The notes: generated from the sequence alone by a model not told the origin. Positions 41,796-50,552 are shown, counted from the first letter of the stretch. The stretch: 64,000 bases of DNA from Nocardia veterana NBRC 100344 (GCF_000308855.1 NZ_BAGM01000096.1:124001-188000), one strand, 5' to 3'. Translations and numbers: made by a program.

Positions 41796-41884
41796 GGGCT
41801 CCTGCGGCGGCAGGCCTTCGCTCTTCTGCGGTAGGCCTCAGCGCTTCCGCGGCCGCCTCAGTGCTTCTGCGGCAGGCCTGCTAC
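41796..41884. repeat. Four imperfect tandem repeats of about 21 bases
   Basis: Units at 41796-41819, 41820-41840, 41841-41860 and 41861-41884 share the pattern GCTyCTGCGGyrGGCCTcA. They fill the space between the yceI terminator and the LuxR gene, and the last unit overlaps the TAG stop of that gene, so one or more units could derive from its 3' end. Confidence 0.6.
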
Positions 41885-42741
41885 GGCAGCAGACCCCAGC
41901 GCCGCGCGCGAACCACCGCCTCGTGCCGGGTATGCGCCTCGAGTTTGGTCATCGCGCTGCGCAGATAGCTCTTGACGGTCTCGGGTCGCAGCGAGAGCCG
42001 TTGCGCCACTTCGCTGTTCGTACATCCGAGCGCCACGTAGGACAGCACGTCCACCTCACGCGGTGACAGCGTGGGCGCCGGGCCGGTGTCGTCGGCGCCA
42101 CCCATCAGGCGCACCAGGGTGTCGGAAACCGCTCGCAGGCGTTGCCGTGCCTGCGCGTCGGTGAGGGTCTGCGCGATACCGCGCACTTCCGCGTGCAGGT
42201 CCCGAAGCTGTTCGGCGACAACCGCATCCGGGGTGGCGGCAGCTGCCGACGGTGACGCCGCCGACCGCAACCGCAACCGCCGATCCACCTCGTCCCGGAT
42301 CGCCAATTCGACGGCGAGCCGCCGGCTCGAGCGCAACACCAGCTCCGCGACCCGGTCACCGATCGGCCCCGGCTCACGGCTGGCGACGTACAGCACCGCG
42401 CGGGAATCGCCGCCGACCACCACCGGCACGCCGACCACCGCACGCAGGCCCTCCATCGAGACCGGCGCGTCGTAGTGATGGGTGATGGTCGCCGCCGCGC
42501 GGTAATCGGCCACCGAGGTCGGCCGCCGGCTCGCGACGGCGGCGCCGCCCACCCCGGATGTGGGCGAGACCACCAGACCGCGCATCGCCGCGGTCCGGGT
42601 CCCGAAGAACTCGCTGAGGATCAACGCGCCGTCGCATACCTCGCCGCCGAAGACCACCGGCATTCCCGAGACCGCCGCGACCTGCCGCAACTCGGCCCGC
42701 AACGCATCGGCGTCGCGCGGGCGGAGCAGATCGGCGCTCAT
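41881..42741 (-). CDS. LuxR family regulator with GAF-like sensor domain
   Basis: 286 residues from ATG 42741 with AAAGGGG 9 bases upstream. Residues about 15-165 form a GAF-like domain (MPVVFGGEVCDGALILSEFFG, RAVVGVPVVVGGDSRAVLYV). A helical linker follows, then the LuxR helix-turn-helix at about 222-280: LSPREVDVLSYVALGCTNSE and LSLRPETVKSYLRSAMTKL. Divergent from two coupled acyl-CoA synthetase genes; this type commonly controls fatty-acid or aromatic-acid use, so it is their likely regulator. Confidence 0.92.
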   Translation of the reverse strand: MSADLLRPRDADALRAELRQVAAVSGMPVVFGGEVCDGALILSEFFGTRTAAMRGLVVSPTSGVGGAAVASRRPTSVADYRAAATITHHYDAPVSMEGLRAVVGVPVVVGGDSRAVLYVASREPGPIGDRVAELVLRSSRRLAVELAIRDEVDRRLRLRSAASPSAAAATPDAVVAEQLRDLHAEVRGIAQTLTDAQARQRLRAVSDTLVRLMGGADDTGPAPTLSPREVDVLSYVALGCTNSEVAQRLSLRPETVKSYLRSAMTKLEAHTRHEAVVRARRWGLLP

Positions 42742-42811
42742 CGGCAGTACCCCTTTCCGGGGGTGGTGTGGGCAGAAGTGTGACGTGAATCCTATATCCG
42801 TGAGCGCGAGT

Positions 42812-44476
42812 ATGGGCCGGGTCCGGCCGGCCAGTTATACACATGGGGTATGGGACGTACCGCTGCTGGGCGAAACGATCGGGGCCAATCTCGATCGCAC
42901 GGCGGACGTCCACGGAGACCGAGACGCACTCGTCGACCGGGTCACCGGAGTGCGCTGGAACTACCGTGAGCTCGTCCGGGAAGTGGACGCCGTGGCGCTG
43001 GGGCTGCTCGACGCCGGGATCGCCAAGGGCGATCGCGTCGGCATCTGGTCGCCGAACCGGGCCGAGTGGACGCTGGTGCAGTTCGCCACCGCGAAGATCG
43101 GCGCCATCCTGGTCAACATCAACCCGGCCTATCGCAGCGAGGAGCTGCGCTACGTCCTCACCCAGGCCGGGATCCGCGTGCTGATCTCGGCCCGCCGGTT
43201 CAAGACGTCCGACTACGCCGACCTCATCGAACAGGTCCGGCCTCAATGCCCGGAGCTGGACCGGGTGATCCTGTTCGACACCGCGGACTGGGAGGAGCTG
43301 GTCGCGACCGGACGCGCCGGCGATCCGGAACGATTGGCCGCGGCGGGAGCGCAGTTGTCGGCCGACGATCCGATCAATATCCAATACACCTCGGGCACAA
43401 CGGGTTTCCCCAAGGGCGCGACGCTGTCGCATCACAACATCCTCAACAACGGCTACTTCGTGGGCGAGTTGTGCGGTTACACGGAGGCCGACCGGATCTG
43501 CATCCCGGTGCCCTTCTATCACTGCTTCGGCATGGTGATGGGCAATCTCGCCGCCACCAGTCACGGTGCGGCGATGGTGATTCCGGCCGCGTCGTTCGAA
43601 CCGAAGGCGACCCTGGCCGCGGTCGCCGAGGAACGGTGCACCTCGTTGTACGGGGTGCCGACGATGTTCATCGCCGAACTGGCCGAACCGGATTTCGAGT
43701 CCTACGACCTGTCTTCGCTGCGCACCGGCATCATGGCCGGCTCGCCGTGCCCGGTGGAGGTGATGAAGCAGGTGATCGAGCGGATGGGCATGGCGGAGGT
43801 GTCGATCTGCTACGGCATGACCGAGACCTCGCCGGTGTCCACGCAGACTCGCCGCGACGACACGATCACTCAGCGCACCGCGACCGTCGGCCGGGTGGGA
43901 CCGCATCTCGAGGTCAAGATCGTCGACCCGGACACCGGGCGCACCGTGCCCCGAGGCGAACCGGGTGAGCTGTGCACCCGCGGGTATTCGGTGATGCTCG
44001 GCTATTGGAACGATCCGGAGAAGACCGCCGAGGCGATCGACGCCGGGCGCTGGATCCACACCGGCGATCTGGCGACCATGGACGACGAGGGTTATGTCGC
44101 CATCACCGGCCGGATCAAGGATATGGTCATCCGCGGCGGGGAGAACATCTATCCGCGCGAGATCGAGGAATTCCTCTACACCCATCCCGATATTCTGGAT
44201 GCCCAGGTCGTCGGCATTCCCGATCCGAAATACGGCGAGGAATTGGTGGCCTGGATCCGGATGCGCGAGGGCGCACCGGCATTGGACGCCGCAGCGCTGG
44301 CGCAGTTCTGCACCGGCCGGCTCGCGCATTTCAAGATTCCGCGCTACGTGCACATCGTCGACGAGTTTCCGATGACGGTCACCGGAAAGGTACGCAAGGT
44401 CGATATTCGTTCGGCCTCGGTGCGGCTGTTCGGTGTGCCCGAACGCGATCAGCAACAGACAGGAGTTCAGTCGTGA
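42812..44476 (+). CDS. AMP-dependent fatty-acyl-CoA synthetase (FadD-type)
   Basis: 554 residues from ATG 42812; GTG 42800 is possible, but TATATC at 42793-42798 looks like a -10 and would leave it untranscribed. ANL-superfamily enzyme: P-loop YTSGTTGFPKG near residue 195, GMTETSP near 340, GYSVMLGYWNDPEKT near 395, hinge TGDLATMDDEGY near 415 and catalytic Lys in PMTVTGKVRK near 525. Activates a carboxylic acid to its acyl-AMP and then acyl-CoA. Related to FadD35-like medium-chain enzymes. Ends in a GTGA overlap with the second synthetase gene. Confidence 0.93.
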   Translation: MGRVRPASYTHGVWDVPLLGETIGANLDRTADVHGDRDALVDRVTGVRWNYRELVREVDAVALGLLDAGIAKGDRVGIWSPNRAEWTLVQFATAKIGAILVNINPAYRSEELRYVLTQAGIRVLISARRFKTSDYADLIEQVRPQCPELDRVILFDTADWEELVATGRAGDPERLAAAGAQLSADDPINIQYTSGTTGFPKGATLSHHNILNNGYFVGELCGYTEADRICIPVPFYHCFGMVMGNLAATSHGAAMVIPAASFEPKATLAAVAEERCTSLYGVPTMFIAELAEPDFESYDLSSLRTGIMAGSPCPVEVMKQVIERMGMAEVSICYGMTETSPVSTQTRRDDTITQRTATVGRVGPHLEVKIVDPDTGRTVPRGEPGELCTRGYSVMLGYWNDPEKTAEAIDAGRWIHTGDLATMDDEGYVAITGRIKDMVIRGGENIYPREIEEFLYTHPDILDAQVVGIPDPKYGEELVAWIRMREGAPALDAAALAQFCTGRLAHFKIPRYVHIVDEFPMTVTGKVRKVDIRSASVRLFGVPERDQQQTGVQS

Positions 44477-46176
44477 CGTCCAACACCGAGTTGTATCGCG
44501 AAGCCCGCGACCGGCTGGTCGAGCTGGCGACCGACTACGACACCGCGGTGCGGACCTTCCGGTGGCCGCGGCTGACCGGCCGATTCAATTGGGCCATCGA
44601 CTGGTTCGACGTCATCGCCCGGGGCAACGACCGCACCGCGCTGTGGATCGTCGAGGAGGACGGCAGCGAGCTGCGGGTGAGTTTCGACGAGATGGCCCGG
44701 CGTTCGGATCAGGTCGCGACGTGGCTGGCCGGGCTCGGTGTGCGCCACGGCGATCGGGTCGTGCTCATGCTGGGCAACCAGGTCGAGCTGTGGGAGTCGA
44801 TGCTCGCCGTCGCCAAACTGGGCGCGGTGGTCATGCCCACCACCGGTGCGCTCGGCCCGGAGGACCTGACCGACCGGATCACCCGTGGCGCAGTGCGTTT
44901 CGTCATCACCAACACCCGCGACACCGGGAAGTTCGACGAGGTCCCCGGTGACTACCAGCGGATCGTGGTCGGGGACCCGGTGGCGGGCTGGCACAGCTAT
45001 GCCGATGCCGCGACGGTGGATTCGGCGGGCCCGTTCTCCACCGTGACCGAGGTCGGCGACGAGCTGCTGGTGTACTTCACCTCCGGCACCACGAGCAAGC
45101 CGAAGATGGTGCAGCACAACCAGATCAGCTATCCGGTCGGCCATCTCAGCACCATGTACTGGATCGGGGTGCGGCCCGGCGACATCCATCTCGCGATCAG
45201 CGCACCGGGCTGGGCCAAGCACGCCTGGAGCTGCTTCTTCGCGCCGTGGATCGCGGAGGCGACGATTTTCGTCTACAACTACGGCCGCTTCGATGCCGAG
45301 GCGCTGCTCACCCAGCTGCGCCGGGCCGAGGTCAACACCTTTTGCGCGCCACCCACGGTGTGGCGCATGCTGATTCAGGCCGAGCTCGGTGAGCGGCCCG
45401 CCGGTCTGCGCGAAATCCTCGGCGCCGGAGAACCGCTCAACCCGGATGTGATCGCGCAGGTGGAAAACGCCTGGGGCCTGACCATTCGGGACGGTTTCGG
45501 CCAGACCGAGACCACGCTGCAGATCGCCAACACCCCCGGCCAACCCGTCAAAGCCGGCTCGATGGGCCGGCCCATGCCGGGCGTGCCGGTGGTCCTGGTG
45601 GATCCGGTGACCGGCACACCCGCCGAGGAGGGCGAGATCTGCCTGGACCTGAGCCGGCACCCGGTGAACCTTATGAACGGCTATCTGCAAGACCCGGAAC
45701 GCAATGCGCAGGTGATGGCCGGCGGTTACTACCACACCGGCGATGTGGCCACCCGGGACGCGGACGGCTACATCACCTACATCGGCCGCACCGACGACGT
45801 GTTCAAATCCTCCGACTACAAGGTCTCGCCCTTCGAGCTCGAGAGCGTGCTCATCGAGCATCCGGCAGTGGTGGAGGCCGCGGTGGTCCCGCAGCCCGAC
45901 GACACCCGCCTGGCCGTGCCGAAGGCGTATGTCGCGCTGGCCGCGGGCTGGCAGCCGGATCGCGAAACCGCCAGAGCCATTCTGGAATACGCCCGCGATC
46001 ATCTGGCGCCGTATCTGCGGGTGCGCCGAATCGAATTCCTCGATCTGCCCAAGACGATCTCGGGCAAGATCCGCCGCGTGGAACTGCGGCGGCGAGAGGA
46101 GGCAGCCCATGCCGAAGGCACCGTGCTCCCCGGCGAATATCGATATGAGGATCTGATCGCCCAGCCGACCGCCTAA
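44473..46176 (+). CDS. AMP-dependent acyl-CoA synthetase (ACSM/medium-chain type)
   Basis: 567 residues from GTG 44473 with AGGAG 8 bases upstream, overlapping the preceding stop (translational coupling). ANL enzyme: YFTSGTTSKPKM near residue 205, DGFGQTET near 340, YHTGDVATRDADGY near 420, and the C-terminal catalytic lysine in PKTISGKIRR near 530. The N-terminus (FRWPRLTGRFNWAIDWFD) resembles acetyl/medium-chain acyl-CoA synthetases. With the first enzyme it gives two acid-activating activities under one LuxR regulator, perhaps for acids of different chain length. Confidence 0.92.
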   Translation: MTSNTELYREARDRLVELATDYDTAVRTFRWPRLTGRFNWAIDWFDVIARGNDRTALWIVEEDGSELRVSFDEMARRSDQVATWLAGLGVRHGDRVVLMLGNQVELWESMLAVAKLGAVVMPTTGALGPEDLTDRITRGAVRFVITNTRDTGKFDEVPGDYQRIVVGDPVAGWHSYADAATVDSAGPFSTVTEVGDELLVYFTSGTTSKPKMVQHNQISYPVGHLSTMYWIGVRPGDIHLAISAPGWAKHAWSCFFAPWIAEATIFVYNYGRFDAEALLTQLRRAEVNTFCAPPTVWRMLIQAELGERPAGLREILGAGEPLNPDVIAQVENAWGLTIRDGFGQTETTLQIANTPGQPVKAGSMGRPMPGVPVVLVDPVTGTPAEEGEICLDLSRHPVNLMNGYLQDPERNAQVMAGGYYHTGDVATRDADGYITYIGRTDDVFKSSDYKVSPFELESVLIEHPAVVEAAVVPQPDDTRLAVPKAYVALAAGWQPDRETARAILEYARDHLAPYLRVRRIEFLDLPKTISGKIRRVELRRREEAAHAEGTVLPGEYRYEDLIAQPTA

Positions 46177-46235
46177 CCGATCGCTGCGGCATTGCCGAAA
46201 AGTTGCTCGCCGGCCTCGGCGAGACCGATCGCAGT

Positions 46236-46275
46236 GGCCGATATGAGACACCGGTGTGGCGGTCTCGTATCGGCC
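46236..46275 (+). terminator. Terminator hairpin after the acyl-CoA synthetase pair
   Basis: Stem GGCCGATATGAGAC (46236-46249) and GTCTCGTATCGGCC (46262-46275): 14 positions with one T-G wobble, 12-base loop, 60 bases past the stop. Confidence 0.75.
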
Positions 46276-46602
46276 CCTCGGCATTCCCGCACGCCCCGTT
46301 GAAAAGTTTGGTCCGACCAGGTCGTGGGTACAGACTTGTTGCCGAGAATCGTTCGCGCCGCAAGATTTTGAAAATGGCGCATTTGCCCGGACGTGGCGCG
46401 TTCGGTGCTGGCCCAATGGTGACAGCCTGACAAGACTGACAAAGTACGCGCAGCGCGGACCGGCACCCCGGAAACCGCCCACGGCGTACTCGCCGGAGAC
46501 CCCGGCAGCCCGTCGAGGGCCTGGACGTCGCGCATCGCGCGCGGTGTCGGTTCGGAGCACACGCCGCGAAGACCAGCGGCCACACGACCCGAGATCGACC
46601 GT
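46276..46602. other. Long untranslated stretch before the small gene at 46603
   Basis: About 330 bases without a coding frame that shows codon bias. At 46420-46441 the pentamer TGACA occurs three times at 8- and 9-base spacing, a possible regulator site or -35 cluster. No RNA family is recognised. Confidence 0.4.
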
Positions 46603-46824
46603 ATGAGTACCTACGACCGATGGGAGAGCACCGTGTTGTACACCTTCGAAACCGCCACCCAGTACGTCATCGCCGAACTGGAGGCCAAGGGCACGGCGAG
46701 CCGAGAGGACTTCGATGTGCCGGCCATCGTCGCCACCTCCCACGCGATCGCCGAGAGCTGGGATTTCCAGGCGCTGGATCGGCACACGTTCTGGAGCATC
46801 GCGGCCAGCAATCTGCGGGCCTAG
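46603..46824 (+). CDS. Small hypothetical protein
   Basis: 73 residues from ATG 46603. GTG 46633, which has GGGAGAG five bases upstream and would give 63 residues, may be the true start. The sequence is mostly helical and amphipathic (TATQYVIAELEAKG, PAIVATSHAIAESWDFQAL, HTFWSIAASNL). It resembles small proteins that are common in Nocardia and mycobacteria, but I cannot name a family. Monocistronic, with a long upstream region. Confidence 0.7.
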   Translation: MSTYDRWESTVLYTFETATQYVIAELEAKGTASREDFDVPAIVATSHAIAESWDFQALDRHTFWSIAASNLRA

Positions 46825-46896
46825 GCCCGCGTGCCGCGCGATCACCAACTCCGGCGTCGGCCACGTGCCGACGCCGAGGTCGGTGATCGAGCGAAA

Positions 46897-47904
46897 TCAG
46901 GCCTGGCAGTCGAAGGAACCCGCGGTGCGGGTGTGCGCCACCATCGACCAGCGGCGAGCCGCGCGGCGCATGGAGCCGGCATCGGCATAACCGAGCAGCG
47001 CGGCCTGCCGTTCGCGGCTCAGCGGACCGGCCGCCGCCGCGCGTGCCTGTCGGGCCCGATCCAATTCCCGCCGCCATGTGGTTCCGGCCTCGGCCAGACG
47101 CCGTTGCAGCGTGCGTGGACTGATGGCGAGCCGGCGGGCGACGTGGTCGAGCGACACCTCGCCGTCGGCGAAGGCGTCCGCCAGCGCCCGGGCCACCCGT
47201 TCCGGCCAGGCCGAGGCCAACGGGGGTGGCGGCGGCAGGGCCGCCGCCAGTGGTTGCAGCACCTCGGCCAGCACCGGATCGGCAGTGGTCAGCGGCAGGT
47301 CCATATCGGACGACCGAAAAGTCAAGGCGTCCACGGCCGCACCGAATTCCACGGTGGCCGAACCGAATACCTCGGTGTAGGTATCGAGACGCCGGGGCGC
47401 GGATTGCCGCAACGAGACCCGGATCGGATCGAGTGGCCCGGCGACCACCCGGCGGGCGCGCGTGAGCACCGCGACCAGACCCCAGAGTTGCACCAGCTCA
47501 CGCCCCCGGCCCTCGCCCTCGATCATGTCCAGATACAGGGTGGTCTCGGCGTCGTTCTCCGCGACCAGGTCGAACCGGTGGTTGGTGGTCACCGCCGTGA
47601 CGTACGGCCCGCAGGTCGCCAGGCCCGCCCCCACCGTGGGCGCACTGGCGAACAGATAGTCGTAGAGCCGGGTGGCGGCCAGCTGATATCTACTGGCGAC
47701 GTGCAGTGCCACGTCCGGGTCGTCGAGCCATTTCTCACCGATCTCCCATAACCGCGAAAAGACCCGGGCGGGCACATGAACGCCTTCGCCGGCCAGAGTC
47801 CATTCCGGAAGTTCGCATTCGCGTAGCAGTCGGTCACGATCGATCCCGGCGTCGGTCATCTGCGAGATCACGAAACGATGCAGCAATGTCTGGTCGGTAC
47901 CCAT
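46897..47904 (-). CDS. AraC family regulator with Arabinose_bd-type N-terminal domain
   Basis: 335 residues from ATG 47904, close behind AGGAGGG; a longer reading from 47958 lacks a ribosome-binding site. Residues about 15-200 form the OruR/ArgR-like sensor domain (HRFVISQMTDAGIDRDRLL, VALHVASRYQLAATRLYDYL). The two helix-turn-helix motifs are at about 245-335: VSLDHVARRLAISPRTLQRRLAEAGT and LLGYADAGSMRRAARRW. Divergent from the VOC gene. Effector unknown. Confidence 0.92.
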   Translation of the reverse strand: MGTDQTLLHRFVISQMTDAGIDRDRLLRECELPEWTLAGEGVHVPARVFSRLWEIGEKWLDDPDVALHVASRYQLAATRLYDYLFASAPTVGAGLATCGPYVTAVTTNHRFDLVAENDAETTLYLDMIEGEGRGRELVQLWGLVAVLTRARRVVAGPLDPIRVSLRQSAPRRLDTYTEVFGSATVEFGAAVDALTFRSSDMDLPLTTADPVLAEVLQPLAAALPPPPPLASAWPERVARALADAFADGEVSLDHVARRLAISPRTLQRRLAEAGTTWRRELDRARQARAAAAGPLSRERQAALLGYADAGSMRRAARRWSMVAHTRTAGSFDCQA

Positions 47905-48030
47905 ATCCCTCCTGCCCTCATTCGCGTCCCCGAACACGTTGTGGGAAACGCTAATCATTACGGGCAGCGTTTCGACCGAAATTCACGCCGATTGTGGTGG
48001 TCGGCACGTCCCCGGAATAGATTGGTCCTG

Positions 48031-48060
48031 GTCACAAGTCCTTCGATCCCGAATTGTGAC
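48031..48060. promoter_or_regulatory. Inverted repeat between AraC and VOC genes
   Basis: GTCACAA (48031-48037) and TTGTGAC (48054-48060) with a 16-base spacer. TAGATT at 48018-48023 is a possible -10 for the VOC gene. The site could bind the AraC protein or a CRP-like factor. Confidence 0.35.
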
Positions 48061-48124
48061 AATGCCGCGCGCCGTGTCCGATTCGTTCAAGACCACGGTC
48101 TCGCCGCGCACCTACGGTGACCGC

Positions 48125-48517
48125 ATGGCACCTCAACTCAACGCGATCGGCGTGGTCGTCTCGGATCTGACGGCCGCGCTCGGCTTCTATCGACGGCTCG
48201 GACTCGAATTCGGCGAGATCGTCGGCGGCGGACATGTGGAAGCGGCACTGCCGGGCGGCTTCCGGCTCCTGCTCGACTCCGAGGACAACATCGCCCAGGA
48301 CGTGGGTGGCGACCGGCGATGGGACGCCACCGCGGGCCGGATCGGCCTGGCCGTAGAATGCGCGTCACCCGCCGAGGTGGACGCGGTGTTCGACGATCTG
48401 GTCGCGGCCGGATATCACGGCGAGACGAAGCCCTTCGACGCGGTCTGGGGGCAGCGTTACGCGACCGTGCACGATCCGGACGGCAACGCGGTCGACCTCT
48501 ACGCCTCGCTGGGCTGA
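48125..48517 (+). CDS. VOC family (glyoxalase/bleomycin-resistance-like) protein
   Basis: 130 residues from ATG 48125. A single vicinal-oxygen-chelate domain of two beta-alpha-beta-beta-beta units: NAIGVVVSDLTAALGFYRRLGLEF at residues 5-28 and the closing TVHDPDGNAVDLYAS near 115-129, with the usual DPDGN turn and metal-ligand-type acidic residue. It may be a dioxygenase, a lyase or a binding protein; the substrate cannot be told. It overlaps the end of the convergent AraC gene by 19 bases. Confidence 0.88.
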   Translation: MAPQLNAIGVVVSDLTAALGFYRRLGLEFGEIVGGGHVEAALPGGFRLLLDSEDNIAQDVGGDRRWDATAGRIGLAVECASPAEVDAVFDDLVAAGYHGETKPFDAVWGQRYATVHDPDGNAVDLYASLG

Positions 48518-49242
48518 CCCGGATCCGGACGCCCGGAGCGGGCCCCGAGCAGTACGCCGGGTGCCCGGCCGGTGAGGGCGCGGATATCGCGGGTCATGTG
48601 GGCCTGATCGGCGTAGCCGGCGCGGACGGCGATCTCGGCCAGCCCGCGGCCGCCGCCGGCCAGGTCCAATGCCCGGCGCATACGCAATACCCGGGCGAGG
48701 GTCTTCGGCCCGTACCCGAAGGCCGCGACCGACAAGCGATGCAGCCGCCGCGCCCCCAACCCGAGCGCGTCGGCGGTGGCCGCGACCGACTCGCCCGCCG
48801 CGAGCCGGTGCACGATCCGGTGCACCAGCGGGTCCGGCGGGGCGGCGGCGGCCGCGCACCGGCGAGCGATCTCCTCCAGGCCGAGCACCGGGTCGGGGGC
48901 AGCGGCAACGAGATCGGCCGTGATCCGCGCCCGTGCCGCCGACCAGAGGTCGGCCAGTTCGGCGCGTCGGTCGAGCAATTCCTGCGGTCGCACACCGAGC
49001 AGCGCCGGTGCGGTGCCCGGCGCGAACCGGATGCCGTACACGGTCGTCCCGGCGGGGGTGCTCTCATAAGCGCGGGTATCGGGTCCCGCGACGAGCATGC
49101 GGCCGTCCAGCCAGAGCAGATCCATACATCCGTCCGGCAGCACCGCAGCGGAGTCCGGCGTCACCCGGCGCCGCCACACGACCGCACCCGCCACCGCTTC
49201 GGAAGCCCGTTCCCGGTAGGCCGGCGGGCGGACGTCGCTCAT
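48499..49242 (-). CDS. AraC family regulator with DUF6597-type N-terminal domain
   Basis: 247 residues from ATG 49242. An open frame continues far upstream but is the antisense of mscL and other genes. The N-terminal ~110 residues follow the DUF6597 pattern (VLPDGCMDLLWLDGRMLVAGPD, YGIRFAPGTAPALLGVRPQEL). The AraC helix-turn-helix pair lies at about 160-245: ALGLGARRLHRLSVAAFGYGPKTLARVLR and EIAVRAGYADQAHMTRDIRALTG. Target unknown. Confidence 0.9.
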   Translation of the reverse strand: MSDVRPPAYRERASEAVAGAVVWRRRVTPDSAAVLPDGCMDLLWLDGRMLVAGPDTRAYESTPAGTTVYGIRFAPGTAPALLGVRPQELLDRRAELADLWSAARARITADLVAAAPDPVLGLEEIARRCAAAAAPPDPLVHRIVHRLAAGESVAATADALGLGARRLHRLSVAAFGYGPKTLARVLRMRRALDLAGGGRGLAEIAVRAGYADQAHMTRDIRALTGRAPGVLLGARSGRPDPGQPSEA

Positions 49243-49386
49243 ATGTCCGAGGCTATCGCCGCGGGGTGACATCCGGCCGGCTACCGGGTGATCGCGGGCA
49301 CAACGAGTTGCTGCCGGTTCGCTGCTCGCCGTTAGACTCCAGGGCCGAGACAGCGAAGATGTGTTCGGATCGATCGTGAGGCTGAC

Positions 49387-49848
49387 ATGCTCAAAGGGTT
49401 CAAAGACTTCCTGATGCGCGGCAACGTCATCGAACTGGCGACCGCGGTGGTGATGGGCACGGCCTTCACCGCGATCGTCACCTCGGTGACGAAGGGCATC
49501 GTGGAACCGCTGCTGGCGGTCGTGGGAACCAACGGTCAGCTCGGATTGGGTATTCAGCTGGTGGCCGGGAAACCGGCGACATTCATCGCGATCGGACCGA
49601 TCATCAGCGCCGGCATCAATTTCCTCATGGTCGCGACCGTGTTGTATTTCGTGCTCATTCTTCCGATGAACACCCTGCAGAAACGCTTCAGCCGCAAGAA
49701 GAAGGCGGTTCCCACCCAGACCGAATTGCTGATCGAAATCCGCGACCTGCTCGCCGGGCGGAGCGAAAACGCCACCACCGCCACCGCCGTGGACACCGAC
49801 GCCACCGAGGCGCAGCGCCGCGTCGCGGAGATGGTGCACGAGCGCTGA
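49387..49848 (+). CDS. mscL: Large-conductance mechanosensitive channel MscL
   Basis: 153 residues from ATG 49387. Amphipathic N-terminus MLKGFKDFLMRGNVIELATAVVMG running into TM1 (ATAVVMGTAFTAIVTSVT), a periplasmic loop, TM2 (GINFLMVATVLYFVLILPMN, about 78-97), then the cytoplasmic basic cluster RFSRKKK and a helical bundle (TELLIEIRDLLAG). It opens as a safety valve on hypo-osmotic shock. TAGACT at 49333-49338 with TTGCTG 19 bases before it is a plausible promoter. Monocistronic. Confidence 0.95.
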   Translation: MLKGFKDFLMRGNVIELATAVVMGTAFTAIVTSVTKGIVEPLLAVVGTNGQLGLGIQLVAGKPATFIAIGPIISAGINFLMVATVLYFVLILPMNTLQKRFSRKKKAVPTQTELLIEIRDLLAGRSENATTATAVDTDATEAQRRVAEMVHER

Positions 49849-49862
49849 GGTATCGCCTGCGG

Positions 49863-50438
49863 CTATTGCCGTTTCGCGTCGAGGAAGTCGACGGTGCCGA
49901 CCATCTGCCGGGCGAGCTGTTCGGGATCGGCGCCGCCGAGATCCGAATCGGTCAGTGCGCCTTCGCGCCACAGCGAGGCGAACCCGTGAACCAGCGACCA
50001 GGCTGCCAGTTCGGTGGCCTGGCGAGCCTCCTCCGGCACGCCCAATTCGGCTACCCCGGAACGCAATTCCTCGCCCGACGCGGTGCGGGCCGCGCGCAGC
50101 TCCGGATCGTCGGAACGCAGCAGATCGTGCCGGAACATGACGTCGAAATGACCGGGGTGGCGCCGCGCGAAGCGGATGTAGGCCACCGCCATCTCCCGGA
50201 AATCCGCACGGGCGCCGCGCAATTCCTCCGCGAGCAGTTCGAAGCCGCGGATCGCGAGCGCGGTGAGCAGACCCTGCCGGTTGCCGAAATGATGTGCCGG
50301 CGCGGCATGGGAGACGCCCGCACGCTGAGCCAGGGCGCGCAGCGAAATCGCGTCCACCCCCTCGGCGGCGATCTGCTCGGCCGCCGAGGCCAGCAGGGTC
50401 GCGCGGAGGTCTCCGTGGTGATAGCCGCTCTTGCTCAC
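49863..50438 (-). CDS. TetR family transcriptional regulator
   Basis: 191 residues from GTG 50438, chosen because the conserved start SKSGYHHGDLRATLL follows directly; longer readings add low-quality sequence. Helix-turn-helix at residues 6-55 (ASAAEQIAAEGVDAISLRAL and RAGVSHAAPAHHF). The C-terminal domain is of the WHG type (RFARRHPGHFDVMFRHDLL). It is divergent from the HSD10-like SDR gene at 50770; the 330-base gap contains an AACnnGTT-type palindrome. Confidence 0.9.
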   Translation of the reverse strand: MSKSGYHHGDLRATLLASAAEQIAAEGVDAISLRALAQRAGVSHAAPAHHFGNRQGLLTALAIRGFELLAEELRGARADFREMAVAYIRFARRHPGHFDVMFRHDLLRSDDPELRAARTASGEELRSGVAELGVPEEARQATELAAWSLVHGFASLWREGALTDSDLGGADPEQLARQMVGTVDFLDAKRQ

Positions 50439-50538
50439 CTCTCGATCGTGGCGCAGTGACCGCGTCCGCGTCCACCAACACGCCCGCAACCGCCGAACTG
50501 GTTCCGAGCTCGGCAGTTGGTGTCCCACGGCGCGAAAC

Positions 50539-50552
50539 TGTAACATGTTCTA
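50539..50552. promoter_or_regulatory. KstR-like operator (TnnAACnnGTTnnA)
   Basis: TGTAACATGTTCTA fits the mycobacterial KstR consensus TnnAACnnGTTnnA at every fixed position. It lies 100 bases before the TetR gene and 218 before the SDR gene. It could be a KstR-regulon site or the operator of the adjacent TetR; only the match itself is seen. No other site was noticed in the remainder of this 330-base gap. Confidence 0.5.

Noticed and set aside
44467..46848. Minus-strand open frame of 793 codons opposite the second acyl-CoA synthetase
   Set aside because: The sense strand has a complete ANL enzyme; the antisense frame has no motifs.
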